Origin: Panonychus citri
Lineage: Eukaryota; Arthropoda; Arachnida; Trombidiformes; Tetranychidae
DNA: 64,000 nt
Assembly: GCF_014898815.1 (NCBI RefSeq)
Contig: NW_026515544.1
Span: 372,001-436,000 of the forward strand
Direction of reading: 5' to 3'
Below the pieces are notes generated by a model. That model made no database searches and was not told the origin of the DNA. It worked only from the letters and a program-made list of their open reading frames with translations. The translations under genes were made by a program, and so were the position numbers. Below, in pieces: positions 33,907-45,235 of the stretch (position 1 is the stretch's first letter; each line of letters opens with the position of its first letter).

Positions 33907-34365
33907 GATAACTAATTTTCCCTTTAAAGGGACAATTTAAACTCATTCAAAAATGTTTATCACTGAAACAATCAAATCAAAAGGTTGATCAATCAACTTG
34001 ATTAAATCAACAACTTAAGTTCAGCTGATTAGTTTAAAGCTTAAATATTTACCGTTTGGTGGTGACAGTGAAGTTTAAGGCGCTAATCATAAATTGAACA
34101 ATTTAGATTCGATGACTAATTAAGATTCATAATCAGCAATTAGTGATAATATAATTCTACAAGAATTTATTCAAAAAAGTGCCAATAATTATTGTTTCAA
34201 TCTAAAGGTAGAATATGTTAATTTCTTAAGCTCATTTAATGGTTTAGCTCAATTCAATATGTAGTTAGAATTTATATTCCTAAAATTCAACTCGTTGATT
34301 GTAATGAGTTAATCGTCTATTGGTGTAACTTGAATGCTTTTAAATGTGACCTGGTTGATTGTCGA

Positions 34366-35885
34366 TCAATCCACTAACATATTTGGGAGACTTTGGAAAG
34401 TTCTGAAGAAACAATGTTTCATGAAATCGAATCCATAACAAACTTTGTCGTGAGTTTTAATTATTTTCGGCCAATCTGACGGTTCATTGTCTTCGCAATT
34501 GTAATAAATTGTAATTGATGATCGACCAGATTGAGAACAATATTCATTTAAAAAATCAGCTGATCGTTTGGTTATTCCTTTTGAACCACGAAAATCCATT
34601 AGAATTACCTCAGGTGCACATTCTACCAATTCTATCATTATATCATCGGTTATATTATCATTTTGTCGAATCGCGAGATGTTTCAACTTGGGAAAACTGA
34701 ACAGAAGCTCTCGTAGAGAGAACCAGGTTTGACCACCTTCCTAGAAAAGAAATCACGATAACTATTAATAAAAATTATGTCTAATGTCGTAGTATGTGAA
34801 GGTCGCGATTTGCTTATACTCACAGTACATTGGATAACTAAATCGCGCAAATTAGAGTTTAGTTTTGGAGTAACGCGCTTTATATTATCTTGCATAAGAT
34901 CAAACGGGCCTAAAGTACCAGTGTAGACAAAAGCGCTTTCCAATAATGGACAATCATCGATTACACGATATCTTGGAAAAGAAAAATATTTCTTATGATC
35001 ATGATCCAAAACAAATGATAACTCAAGTATTTTCAACTTGTCCAATGGCCATGAACCGTTCGAGTAATCAAAAAAATAATCAAAGTTCTGATCGTATTTA
35101 TCTGTTGTGAGAAAAAAGCAATTGAAAAACAATTATTAGTGAAAATTTCGATGAAAAAAATTAACCAGGAGACGAACCATTTCCAAGATGAAGCCTTAAT
35201 AGCTTGGGGAATATCTCAATACACTCAAATTGCAAAGTACTATTGACATACAATTGTGTGCACTTATTGGTCTTGACAAGTTTTCCATTAAGATATGCGA
35301 TTTTCAATTCATTACAAGAAATCATCTCGATGTTTATTGAATCATGTCTGAGAATATATTCACCACTACTGATGATCCCTTTGATCGAAGGCTTCTTGTA
35401 GATGGTTTTGTATGGAACTTTAGAGGTTCTAGAGTTACCGATGTCAAGAATCTGGAAAATGAATGGAACAAGAAGCAAATTTAATATCTAAATGATCAAG
35501 ACAGTAAATGGAAATTAGAAATTCTCACCCTCAAGTTGGGAAAATTATTAATAACATCTTTTTGTTTGAATAATTCTTTGAGTCCATTGGTAGAACAGTA
35601 AAGTTTGAGAGGATCATCACCAAGAGCATTGGAATCATCATAATTATCGACAAACAACAAGTATTTTACTTTAACGATTCGAGTTAAAATCGCTGATCTC
35701 CACCTGATACAAACTAATAAGATACATAAAAATGTGGGAAAAAATCAATAAACAAAATGGAAAAATATTGACAAAATTTTCTTACCTTTAGAGTAGTTGA
35801 TCAGCTCTTCCAATGTCTTCACAAATTCAAAGACTAAAACCAAACAATCAAGATTCAATTCAGCAAAACTCACTGTATTTTCCAT
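34366..35885 (-). CDS. F-box / leucine-rich repeat protein 3
   Basis: Five exons, 35786-35885, 35529-35713, 35166-35451, 34824-35101, 34366-34740, total 407 residues, all phases agree. F-box in exons 1-2 (NLDCLVLVFEFVKTLEELIN, SKVCIRWR). LRR-like segments follow: FPKLLRLHLGNG, LDKLKILELSF, CPLLESAFV, NLRDLVIQC and FPKLKHLAIRQND. The C-terminal block is shared with protein 2. Exons 1-2 and upstream flank are duplicated at 27539-28023, and cuticle copy 5 lies upstream in divergent orientation, so the two form the unit that has been copied. Confidence 0.8.
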
Positions 35886-36359
35886 TGAATAATACAAATT
35901 ATCAGAGAAATTATTAAATCACAATAAAGGAAACCACAATTACCAATCATCTGATTAAGAATATGATCTTCTGAAGATCACAAATGATTTTTGAAAAATC
36001 AAGAGGCAAACATTGAGTTTGGATTATCCGTTTGGAGGCAAAATAATTTAACGCGCGATTGTTGAATTAGTTATTCTGATTCTTATTAGGTTGAATTATC
36101 GAGATTAAATTGAGATGATTGATTTAATAGGCTTGGAATATCATAGTAACAAGTCTAAATTATTATGAATATATATTTCGATCAGAATAATTGGCATTTC
36201 ATCGATGCAATAAAATGATGATTTGATATGATTTACAAAGGATAACGACTTATAAAGTGACTTTTCAAAAACGAAAAATTTTGTTCAATTCTTTCAGATC
36301 CTCGAAAAATCAATAACTTCAACATGAATAGCGATTTTATTCACAAGACTACATGTATG

Positions 36360-36428
36360 TTCAGCTCTTCAATGTCACTATTACTTTGGTAATTATTACA
36401 TCTAATTGCCAGATTCTCCAAGTGAAGA
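36360..36428 (-). pseudogene. F-box/LRR last-exon relic (second copy)
   Basis: Same LRR-like relic as at 28402-28471, in the equivalent place of the duplicated block. Confidence 0.5.
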
Positions 36429-36813
36429 AATTTAGACCATATTTTACACAGAGAATTTCGGTTATGATTGATTGGTGTATTGAGCAGATAAATTATTCAG
36501 AATAAAACGGTTTTCATTTTAACTTTAAGATTTGATTATTCCTTTAGATATTTTCTATTGCACACAGCGAGTAAGAAAAATAAAATAAATCGCGAAATAT
36601 ATTAATATATTTTATCATGAGAACGATAAAATTTTGATGTTGTGTTCGCTTGTCTAAGTTTAAATTATGTGAAAATTATCATGATGAACTTATCTCGATC
36701 TTTAACCTCCATCTTATGGTAAATACCATTTAACTTGTGTCTAACTCGTTCCTTATTCTCACTCGATTAGTATTTTAGATATTCTAAAATTAATATTTTC
36801 ACTTTTCATCTAC

Positions 36814-36822
36814 TATATAAAA
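36814..36822 (+). promoter_or_regulatory. TATA box of cuticle copy 5
   Basis: TATATAAAA 106 bp before the ATG, in the same context as the other copies. Confidence 0.65.
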
Positions 36823-36927
36823 CGAAAGAAGTTTCGAAAAAAATTATCATTCAACTGTCCAAACCAACAACGAGAACAACAACAACAACAACTAAACGAA
36901 AACATTTAAAACTTTTCTATTAGAAAA

Positions 36928-37581
36928 ATGAACCAATTGGTTGCTATTCTTTTCTTTGCTCTTGTTGCCATTTCTACAACAATTAGTGCTACAAATCACG
37001 GTGACGGAGGTCAGAGTAAAATTTATCGAAACCAAGATGTGAGTGGAAAATACAATTTTGGTTATGATATCAATGATCCTTGGGGATCATCCAACTACCG
37101 ACAAGAATCTGGTGATGGTTGGGGTAATGTCCACGGTTCATATGGACTTAAACTTGCCGATGGTCGTCACCGAACTGTTAACTATATTGCCGATAAAAGT
37201 GGATTCCGAGTTAAATTGGACTCAAACGAACCATCTGTTGACTCAATCGACTCTGCTGATGCCATTTACAATGGTGCTGATCCTTCTGGTCACAGTTACA
37301 CTAATATTATCTCAGGAAACAAGGGAAACCATTACAATCACCATGATGGTTACAATCATGATGGTCGTCATCATGTTGGCTCATGGAACAATGGAAACCA
37401 ATACCCAAACCAATACAACAATTACAACAATTACAATCAACACCGAAACCAATATCAAAACCAATACCAACATGGTCCATACCACGGACAGAATCACGAT
37501 TCATGGAATAACAAAGATTCATGGAATAATAAAGATTCATGGAAACAAGGAAACAAACACGACAATTGGGCCAAAAATTAA
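36928..37581 (+). CDS. RR-type cuticle protein, copy 5
   Basis: 217 residues, the longest copy. Signal peptide and RR chitin-binding domain as in the others. The tail has an extra NNY unit (YNNYNNYNQ), the HHDGYN unit and two DSWNNK units, ending in KQGNKHDNWAKN like copy 3 rather than KQQNK like copies 1, 2 and 4. This mosaic pattern fits exchange between copies. AATAAA follows at about 37702. Confidence 0.9.
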   Translation: MNQLVAILFFALVAISTTISATNHGDGGQSKIYRNQDVSGKYNFGYDINDPWGSSNYRQESGDGWGNVHGSYGLKLADGRHRTVNYIADKSGFRVKLDSNEPSVDSIDSADAIYNGADPSGHSYTNIISGNKGNHYNHHDGYNHDGRHHVGSWNNGNQYPNQYNNYNNYNQHRNQYQNQYQHGPYHGQNHDSWNNKDSWNNKDSWKQGNKHDNWAKN

Positions 37582-37746
37582 GACCTTTTTGTTAATAATC
37601 TCATCTTCTCCTCTTGAACTCTAACCAATTTCAATCTCTTGTATATTTTGATCGCTCACTCATTATTTAAATCTTAATCTATTAATTTAATTCTCGCAGC
37701 AATAAAAAACATTTTTTTTACATTTCTATTGTCCAACAATAGTACT

Positions 37747-38783
37747 ACAGTCAGACCTCTCATATTTGAACACTTTCTTCATTGAAGCAGCATCAATGAT
37801 GCACCTTGGTGCGATGATTTAACATCTAAACTGTACGTAAGCCTGAATTCTGACCGAATCTTTAAATCTCCATGAATATGATTTATTCCAATAGATGGCA
37901 GGATTAATCAATAGTGTTTCCTCTTTCTTTGAAAAAGATTTTTATCGCTCCTGATAAACTTTAATTTAATTAATTTTACCTGTGAATTTAAAATTTAATT
38001 TCATGTTATTATTGTTTATCTTGTCACACGGATCAAGTTGGTACCAAAATCACGATAGTTCAACAGTTACTTCAGTTGTTTTTTGTTACTCTTAAAACTG
38101 AGACTCTTGTTGCGTCGTAATAACTTCAACCTTTTTTGTTCTCTTGGTAAGTTTTGTTGGTAATTTGATACAACTTTCTTTTCTCTAACTCATACTTTAA
38201 ATTTTATACTTTAAATTTTATACTTTAAATACAATTAAACAAATTGATTAAAATTACCTCACATTTATAATCAAAATAAGTGTTTTCACATTTTAAAAGA
38301 TTGAAATTCTAATATTTTCTCCTTTTCCTCGTATCATACCTAATGAGTAAAACTTATTTGGACCTCATCTCCACTTCCACCTCAACCCTTGGTACTTATT
38401 TACAATCATCAAATTGGATCTTTGGACAATCAAACTAACTACCAGTCAATTAATATAATTTGTAAATTTTCTTTTGTTTTTACCTAATAATTTGTAAACC
38501 AAATCTATTGTAATTTCCCTCCCTGAAGTTGTCTGGAACAACTTTCCTCCACAGGAGGAGCTACAGAAAATACACTGTAGTAATAATGTTAAATCATTGC
38601 ATCCATCAGGATGTTACCAATAAATTCCTATTCACCTTTTATATTTAGATTTAATTAAATTTTTTATTAAGTTAAATTATATTATGGATAATTGTGATAC
38701 TCTCAAGTTTTTGTTAGATATTTGTGAAAGGCCTTTTACCAATTCATCTAACTTAAGTCGCTTCGCTTTGAGGCTGTTTTTCC
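37747..38783. other. Non-coding start of the transposon-rich region
   Basis: No coding region is supported. It contains a short tandem repeat of a 14-bp unit (ATACTTTAAATTTT) at about 38190-38230, and AT-rich sequence of unknown origin. Confidence 0.4.
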
Positions 38784-39230
38784 CTAACTTCTGGTCGTTC
38801 CGCGACCGTTCGTTTCGGTATGACCTGTTCTTTTGCAATAGGTACAAACTTGATTAGTGGATAAGTTCTCAATTTTTGCTGATAATCGTTCAATAGACGT
38901 TTGAAGGTTCATTACCATGTCGTTAATAGCAGGATTAAAATTTTCCTTTTGCATAACGAACAGATTGTTGCATGAGAGCATAGCTCTTTCAGCTAATCTT
39001 GCGGATTCTAATAGTTGTTCTAGAGGTTGTGGGTTTTGCAAGGTGATTCCATATTTGATTTGTGGAAGTAACTCTTCCTTAATGCTATTTAGAATAAATG
39101 TTTCTGGTGCTTTCTCATCAATGCGTAGACACAGGTCATAAATTTCATAAATAATCGAAGTTGCTGATTGACCTGATATGTGAACAGCGTTATTCAGTTG
39201 AGATAAGAGCGAGAATCAGATCGACATAAA
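38784..39230 (-). mobile_element. LTR-retrotransposon gag relic
   Basis: The minus strand encodes a fragment reading ESARLAERAMLSC, then MVMNLQTSIERLSAKIENL and a half zinc knuckle CTYCKRTGH. This is the C-terminal part of a Ty3-type gag. Further upstream (39050-39230) the same strand resembles the gag capsid (ETFILN..KEELLPQIKYGI), with frame breaks. No intact gene remains. Confidence 0.6.
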
Positions 39231-39239
39231 CCAATCACA

Positions 39240-39970
39240 CAAATTACACCCAGTGACTCAATTGATGAATATAAGGACTTTGACTCAGCAGATTTTTCAT
39301 GGGATCCAGCTGTGATAGGTGTAACTCTTAAACGTCCACCGATTCTTCAACAACTGAAAGACAAATACACCCCAAGAGGAAGGGTTATCAACTCAAGTCA
39401 AAAACCAATTCCAGGGTCTAATATTGTTAATCCAAAAGGAAGAGAATAAACAGTCATTAGTGCTTCCCAAAAGTTCAACTTTTCCACTTCGTCTGACTCC
39501 AGTTGATAATCCAATCACCCAAGCTGAGTCTGAGCCGATAGTGAACCCACCACCAATAGTTATACCAGAAGCTCCTTTGATTGGTTCAGAGCCGATAGTT
39601 GATATGGATTCATCTACCAAAGTTCAGTTGGAACAAAATCAATCGATTTCGATTAAAGAGCCTGTGGTTGTTCCACAAGACGACGTGGAGATGACTCTAA
39701 ATGAGTATATTGAGAAAATTGCTCCAAACGTATGAAAATATGTCCCTCAATCAATCTCCAGTCGATAACTATTGTTTATTGAGCTATTTTGATTTTAATA
39801 GTACTGAGCAGAATATGACGGTTGATCCAGTTAATCAAACCAACGGCTCTGACCTTAAAATTCTGGACAACTCTGTTGGAAACGAATCGTTTGTAATTGA
39901 AAAAAACATTCAAAATCCATTCAAGCTGACTATTCGGGTTATCGAAAATTCAAAAATTCAGGTTAATTGA
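39240..39970 (+). mobile_element. Open fragment in retroelement context
   Basis: Two short overlapping frames (39424-39735 and 39701-39970) rich in Pro, Glu and Ser with repeats of the SEPIVNPP / SEPIVDMD kind. No domain recognised. The position next to a gag relic suggests it is part of a decayed element. Confidence 0.3.
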
Positions 39971-40203
39971 AAAAATGTACATATTAAACTTGAATTGAAA
40001 AATAAATAGATTAATTAGATTACGACATCTTTGTTTGTATTGGAATCAATAGATTTAATTTCTGGAGAGTTGTGAGATTGAATTGTATAATAGTAGGAAA
40101 AGTGAGGAAGAAAAAATTAGTTCAAGGTCATTTTTGATGCCAAAGAGGTAATATTTATGCTACTATTTTGCTCATTATTACTTTAATTAAACTCTAACTA
40201 ACT

Positions 40204-40313
40204 TGGGTCGAGCAAATGGTTAAGTGTGACGGAAACGTTAAAGCAGTGCTGAGAAACTATTCTAAAGAGTTTAAAACAGAAAAGTTCCATTGGAAAAAAC
40301 TGTGTTAAGGTAA
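40204..40313 (+). repeat. Left terminal inverted repeat, about 110 bp
   Basis: Reads AGCAAATGGTTAAGTGTGAC and continues through AAACAGAAAAGTTCCATTGG to GTTAAGGTA. It is present inverted at 41763-41873 with few changes. Confidence 0.8.
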
Positions 40314-40700
40314 GGGAAATTTTAGCTTTTTTTGTGCATTTTTGATTTCAACCTTTTTTTCAATATTGAAGCTGCTGGGAGAAGTGGAGACGAACTGGTT
40401 CTGTTCTGAATGATGTTGAGTCAATGAAAACCTCTGTGGCAACAGTTAATAGTAGTAGTTAATAGGAAACAGTAAAGTCTCGATATACCTATAAGAGTTC
40501 ATTGTAGAGTCAATGAACACTGGCCCGAATATACCACTAGCGAAACTGCACACCAAACAAGAATTTTCTTAGGGTGCAGTTGTCGTGTGATGAAACTTTC
40601 TGGTTTCTGCTTCCCCCAGAACCTATAATTTTGTTTGTTGAGTCCACCAGTGAGAGTGAACCATGCCATATCTGAAAACCAGATCTTTTCGGCCGTGATT

Positions 40701-40727
40701 TCTTATCTTATCTTATCTTATCTTATG
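40701..40727. repeat. TCTTA pentamer microsatellite
   Basis: Five tandem copies of TCTTA. Confidence 0.9.
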
Positions 40728-40759
40728 TTAAAAATAAAAATGTTGTTGACTATAACGTC

Positions 40760-41132
40760 ATGAAGAATATGCTGTTAGCTGAGTATGGACAATTATTGGA
40801 GAACAAATTATATCAAGGAAAACAAAAGGGAAATCAATCGATTTTATCATTCATATTGCAACAAATAAAGTTATGTAAAAGAGTCAACGTTCAGATGGAT
40901 GAGAGAAAAGTTGATAAGGTTGATCGTCCGAGGAATCAAGCCTGAAATTTCTCAATATTTTGCCCAATTTGAAATTAATTCCGTTCATGATCCTTTACAA
41001 AGGGCGCAAAGAGCTGAGGCTACTCTTCAACGAGCTAGTGATAATGTTTATCAAAGCTCAATCGATGGCCTGGTGATGAAAATCAATCAAATCGAAGCTA
41101 ATATCGATAGATTAGCTTCTCGACTTAATTAA
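40760..41132 (+). mobile_element. LTR-retrotransposon gag relic
   Basis: Two overlapping frames that together resemble a Ty3-type gag: LLAEYGQLLENKLYQGKQKG, then EKLIRLIVRGIKPEISQYF, and RAQRAEATLQRASDNVYQ. The frame change between them (about 40900-40945) marks a decayed copy. It belongs to the same family as the minus-strand gag at 38784. Confidence 0.6.
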
Positions 41133-41480
41133 TTAGTTTTATTGATGACTAGGAATTTGGTTAAAACCTAGGAGATGGTACCTTGTGGACTGGTTGTTGT
41201 GTCAACAGTCGCATCCTCCTTATCCAACTCATTGCGGTATTGGTGGCAAGGGAGATGGTTCTTTTAAATTACGTGGCCGATGGATCCATGGGAATTTTAC
41301 ATACCTTGTTCTAGTTTTAATATAATTAATTGTGTGATAATCAAGTTAATGGAGATCTAATTGCAATTTCTCATTCTAACTTGGATTAATGTTTATGAAA
41401 ATTTTGAGAGAATTTGTTATTTGAATGAATTATTTGTAAATTAATGATTATTAATTATCATTAATCATTAATCATTAATC

Positions 41481-41517
41481 ATTAATGATGACCATGAATA
41501 TCATGGTCATCATTAAT
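41481..41517. repeat. Perfect 17-bp hairpin after ATTAATC repeats
   Basis: ATTAATGATGACCATGA, three-base loop, and its exact reverse complement. It follows about four tandem copies of a CATTAAT unit. Confidence 0.85.
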
Positions 41518-41560
41518 TGTCACGATATCGTATTGAAATATCGATTATTAGAATATTCTA

Positions 41561-41590
41561 GAAGGTGATCATGATGCACTGATCACCTTC
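41561..41590. repeat. Perfect 11-bp hairpin
   Basis: GAAGGTGATCA, eight-base loop, TGATCACCTTC. Confidence 0.85.
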
Positions 41591-41762
41591 GTTATATATT
41601 GTATCACAATCATATACATTGTATTGTTTTGTCAGTCCCACTTCCCTCTTCCCTTAAGTAACATTAAAGTTTAAGTCTAAGTCTTTTATAATAATTGTGG
41701 TTATTATATAATTAGTTAACTATTTGTTTGATGTTAAGAAAAACTAAGAAACTACGTTTCAT

Positions 41763-41873
41763 TACCTTAACACAGTTTTTTCCAATGGAACTTTTCCTGT
41801 TTTAAACTCTTTAGAATAGTTTCTCAGCACTGCCGCAACGTTTCCGTCACACTTAACCATTTGCTCTACCCAA
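41763..41873 (-). repeat. Right terminal inverted repeat, about 110 bp
   Basis: Inverted counterpart of 40204-40313. Confidence 0.8.
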
Positions 41874-42103
41874 TAAATTCGATGAAAAACTTCATATTTC
41901 GGCATTTTGGACAAAAAAATTTGTTTCTAACAAAAAATCAAATTTATGATCAACACAATTCTATAGTCACAAAAATCAGCGCCCTCTGATGACTAGTTGC
42001 CGAGATATTAGCGCGCAAACTTCAACCTACCCATTGAGACGCCTTGTACTTAATCATTAAAAATACTCATAATTATTCATGATTGTAATAAAATAATTGC
42101 TAA

Positions 42104-42135
42104 CCAGACTGTGACCATGGCCAGGTTACAGTCTG
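42104..42135. repeat. 12-bp stem hairpin
   Basis: CAGACTGTGACC and GGTTACAGTCTG pair across an ATGGCCA loop with one G-T wobble. Confidence 0.7.
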
Positions 42136-42816
42136 TTGATTAGTTTAAGTTGATCACTTTCGTGATAATGAAGATAATGATGATCATGATGATGCTCAAT
42201 AGAACATAAAGTGTATCTAATATATACAATGTATCTAATACATAATTATCATTCTCTCTCTAACCTTTGTTACGAAAGGATTAAAAAGCTAAAACTAAAA
42301 ATAGTAAATGAAAATTCATTTCATTTTGGCGAAGCTGCCAGGATATGTATCTTAATTGTGTTTAAATAATTCTGAATTTCAATTAAGAATTACCCGTTCA
42401 AATCTCCTTTTCTCATCTCATGTTTTTCTACTGGTTCAATTAGATTTTTGATTTAAATCAGTTTAATTCGATTGTGTCTGAATATTGGTGATTATCAAGA
42501 ATAGAGAGTCTATTTCTTTCCGATTCTTTTGTCAGTACTTCAACCCCTTGGACGATGACCAATAATTTTGGTAAGTTACCAAATATTTCTCTGAAACAGC
42601 TTCAAGAGCAAGTTGGGGAAATATTTGATTAACCTTTCTTTCGCTTATTGCTTAGCTAATCCTGAAATCCTTTTCATGTACGTATCTACGTATAAACTTA
42701 CGTATCTTAGATCTGAAATCATATCGACCTGCGGGATTAAATTCTAATCAGAAAAGAAGTTTTAATTACGAATCATTTCTTAACGAACAAACAAAAAACT
42801 TAAAGCATTAAAAAAT

Positions 42817-44011
42817 TTGAGACAGTTGGAGAAACGGATTAGAGAAAAGTTTTTAACAGCGGTTAAATTACGAAAAATATACGAAATAGATAAATTTGAT
42901 CCAGCTAAATTGGATAAATCTCATTCTCTATTCAAAGAGGTGGATAGAAAAGCGTTGGTTTTCTTCAAGGTGTCCAACGAATTTCAACAACAACATCAAG
43001 CCCAGCCGATTATTGAGTTACAAAATAAAACTCCAAGGGAAATTGCCGAATATATTACGTACTCATTGGCTTCGTTTTATCTAGGTGATACCGTGATACC
43101 CAAAATCACAAAGAATATTCCCACTGATCATGTATTTCATCAGAACAAAATTGTACGGTTAAAAAAGATTTGATTGGAAAAAAATAAAGAAAAGTAAATG
43201 AATTGTTAATAAAAATGAATAACAATAGCGATAAGAAATCGTGCATACAAGTGAGTTGGGAAAATTGTACTCCAAAAAAAATTACCATCGAATTAATCGA
43301 TACACCAAAAGAAAACCATAATTTAAACTGTTTTGAATCTATTATCCCTGAGTTTGGTGAGTCTATTCTGAATCTGCATTAGCTAAAAAACAAATAAAGA
43401 AACGAAATGGAAGTTGAGACTAAGGTAAGAAAATAACGGGATCAATAGTTGCTTCGATACCAGTTGCCGATTTGAACAATATTAATGCTTTAAGCTATGA
43501 TTGTGTCGAAGATTTAGTTGATTGGTGCGAGAACTATGAACTTGAATCAGATGCTGCCGGCTGGGATGATGAAACTAAGTTAACGCGATTACCAATGGAT
43601 TTGCAAGGAACAGCAAGAAGTTGGTATGCTTGTTATGCATCTCCTAGTGTGAAATCGAGACCTAAAGATTATCTTACATTAAAGAAGATGATGGTTAGGG
43701 ATTTATGCAGATCAGATTATAGAACTATGCTAGAACAAAAGATATTTGATTATCGTCAAGAGCGTGAGCAACCTGTTGCAAATTATATTCTCAAGATGAA
43801 AGATTTGTGTCGTAGACATGAATCTGAGATGAACGAGAAGAAAATTATTAGAATTGCGATTAGAGGAATGTACAAGAGTCATCGCGTTTTCAATGCTTAC
43901 CTGTTTCTTTGTTGGTTGTCAATGCGCGAAACGTATGTTTACGTTCAGAAGTCGACCTACTGCGATCGTACCCCCAATCAATATTCAACCGACTGCACCT
44001 CGTTGGAATGA
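42817..44011 (+). mobile_element. LTR-retrotransposon gag relic (plus strand)
   Basis: An N-terminal fragment at 42817-43173 (REIAEYITYSLASFYLG) is followed, after a break, by a gag capsid-like frame at 43472-44011. The latter contains EDLVDWCENYELESDAAGWD, LPMDLQGTARSWY and a KMMVRDLC segment, typical of retrotransposon gag. The nearby minus-strand element at 52959-53483 has the same LQGTAKRWFYN pattern. No protease or RT follows in frame, so this is a partial element. Confidence 0.65.
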
Positions 44012-44578
44012 TCAAGTTGTATCACTTTTAACTTGGCCTAAGTCAAGACGGGAAGCAACTGGGCCTCAGAATTATGGCATTTATTCTTTATTTTCCCCTT
44101 AGTCTTATTATTGTCAAATTTCTCGCACATTTTAAACTTTAATTGCACCATTATATTGTTAACATTAACTATTAATCATTCGACTTTAAGTCAAAAACTG
44201 GAAAGCTTAGAGTTGGTCTTAAATCAGATTGAAGAACTCATTGAGAAACTTATAGAAATATTAATTATTCATCACCTTTCCATAACGGGTCCAGAAGATT
44301 GGTTCCTCAAACTTTTATTATCAGAAGAGCTACCACATTTAGAAATAAATGATGAGATTTAGCAATGAACAAATAGAGCTGCTGAAGAACCTTTTATTTA
44401 ACAACATCTCCTTCAACAATCTTATCACCTTGTATATCACAACTTCTGAATGACTGGGAAACCCGTAGGATCAAATTGTTCATATCGATACTCCTTCTAC
44501 AAGTCTATATATTCTATTGGATTTCTCTACACGACAAAAAGAAGACTCGGAATCAAAGAGTAGTAATAATCGCTACAG
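44012..44578. other. Spacer without recognised gene
   Basis: Short unrelated open frames only; nothing recognisable. It probably belongs to the decayed retroelement upstream. Confidence 0.3.
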
Positions 44579-44666
44579 TTAACCAAAAATCAAAAAGCAT
44601 AGTTTTCTTGTATGGCGAAAATTGGCGATTTTCCATTTCTCTTTCTCTTTCCTCTTTCTTTCTACA

Positions 44667-44795
44667 AAAATTTTTGTTAACTTTTATCTCAAAAAGAGTT
44701 GGAGTCGCTCTCGTATGACAAAAAAGGCGCTTATCAATTCCTCTTTCTTTTTGAGATAAAAGTTAGCAAAAATCTTTTTAAAAAGAAAGAGAAAA
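44667..44795. repeat. Imperfect inverted repeat
   Basis: A segment containing AACTTTTATCTCAAAAAGAG (from about 44680) is repeated inverted at about 44745-44790 (CTTTTTGAGATAAAAGTTAG). Part of a nest of hairpins around a GTCGCTCTCGTATGAC motif. Confidence 0.6.
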
Positions 44796-44878
44796 GGAAG
44801 AGAAAAAGAGAGAGAGGAAAACTATAAAAGAAACAGAAAAGAAAGACCACTTTCTTCTCAAAAAGAAAGAGGACGAAG

Positions 44879-45235
44879 AAAGAGAAATTGAAGAGCGCCC
44901 TCTTTCGTCATACAAGAACAACTCCAATATTTTCGTATCTTAGGCTCTCTTACTTCATTACTCTTTGCTCGGAAGGATCTAAGACTAAGTTTAATACCTC
45001 ACAATATTATTAATTATGAATGTATAATTGCTTAGTAAATGTTTCATTTAATTAATTTAAATCATTTAAATCAGTCAATTATAATCGCAATTAATTATGG
45101 AATAAAAAACATGGCGTAGTGAACAGTATACTAACCACGTATGCGGAACAAACGCGATTTATAAAAAGAATGAAAATAAAATGAAAATCTTACACGGTGT
45201 ATAACACCGTGAATAGATTTCGAATAGATTTTGAA
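44879..45235 (+). repeat. Direct repeat with 50442-50600, copy A
   Basis: A 53-bp block at 44879-44931 (with GAAGAGCGCCCTCTTTCGTC) and a second block at 45117-45215 (with AACAGTATACTAACC and a CACGGTGT hairpin) recur in the same order at 50442-50494 and 50505-50600. Copy A has about 185 bp between the blocks, copy B only 10 bp. They could be ends of one element or two copies of a short repeat. Confidence 0.7.

Larger units (their letters stand above)
35502..37746. repeat. Duplicated F-box + cuticle block, copy B
   Basis: About 2.2 kb counterpart of 27635-29655. It contains exons 1-2 of F-box protein 3, the spacer and cuticle copy 5. It is the likely source because its F-box gene is complete. 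Confidence 0.85.
40204..41873. mobile_element. About 1.67-kb unit bounded by 110-bp inverted repeats
   Basis: The long inverted repeats enclose gag-like coding remains (40760-41132), a pentamer microsatellite and several hairpins. No transposase is seen. It may be a Foldback/MITE-like element into which gag sequence was captured, or two copies of another repeat in opposite orientation. Confidence 0.5.

Noticed and set aside
40689..40730. CRISPR-like or satellite array
   Set aside because: It is only a five-unit pentamer microsatellite with no spacers, and the window is eukaryotic.
45117..45180. Possible tRNA around the ACCACG...AACGCG stretch
   Set aside because: No cloverleaf with a TTCRA arm could be drawn, and the stretch is part of a dispersed repeat.
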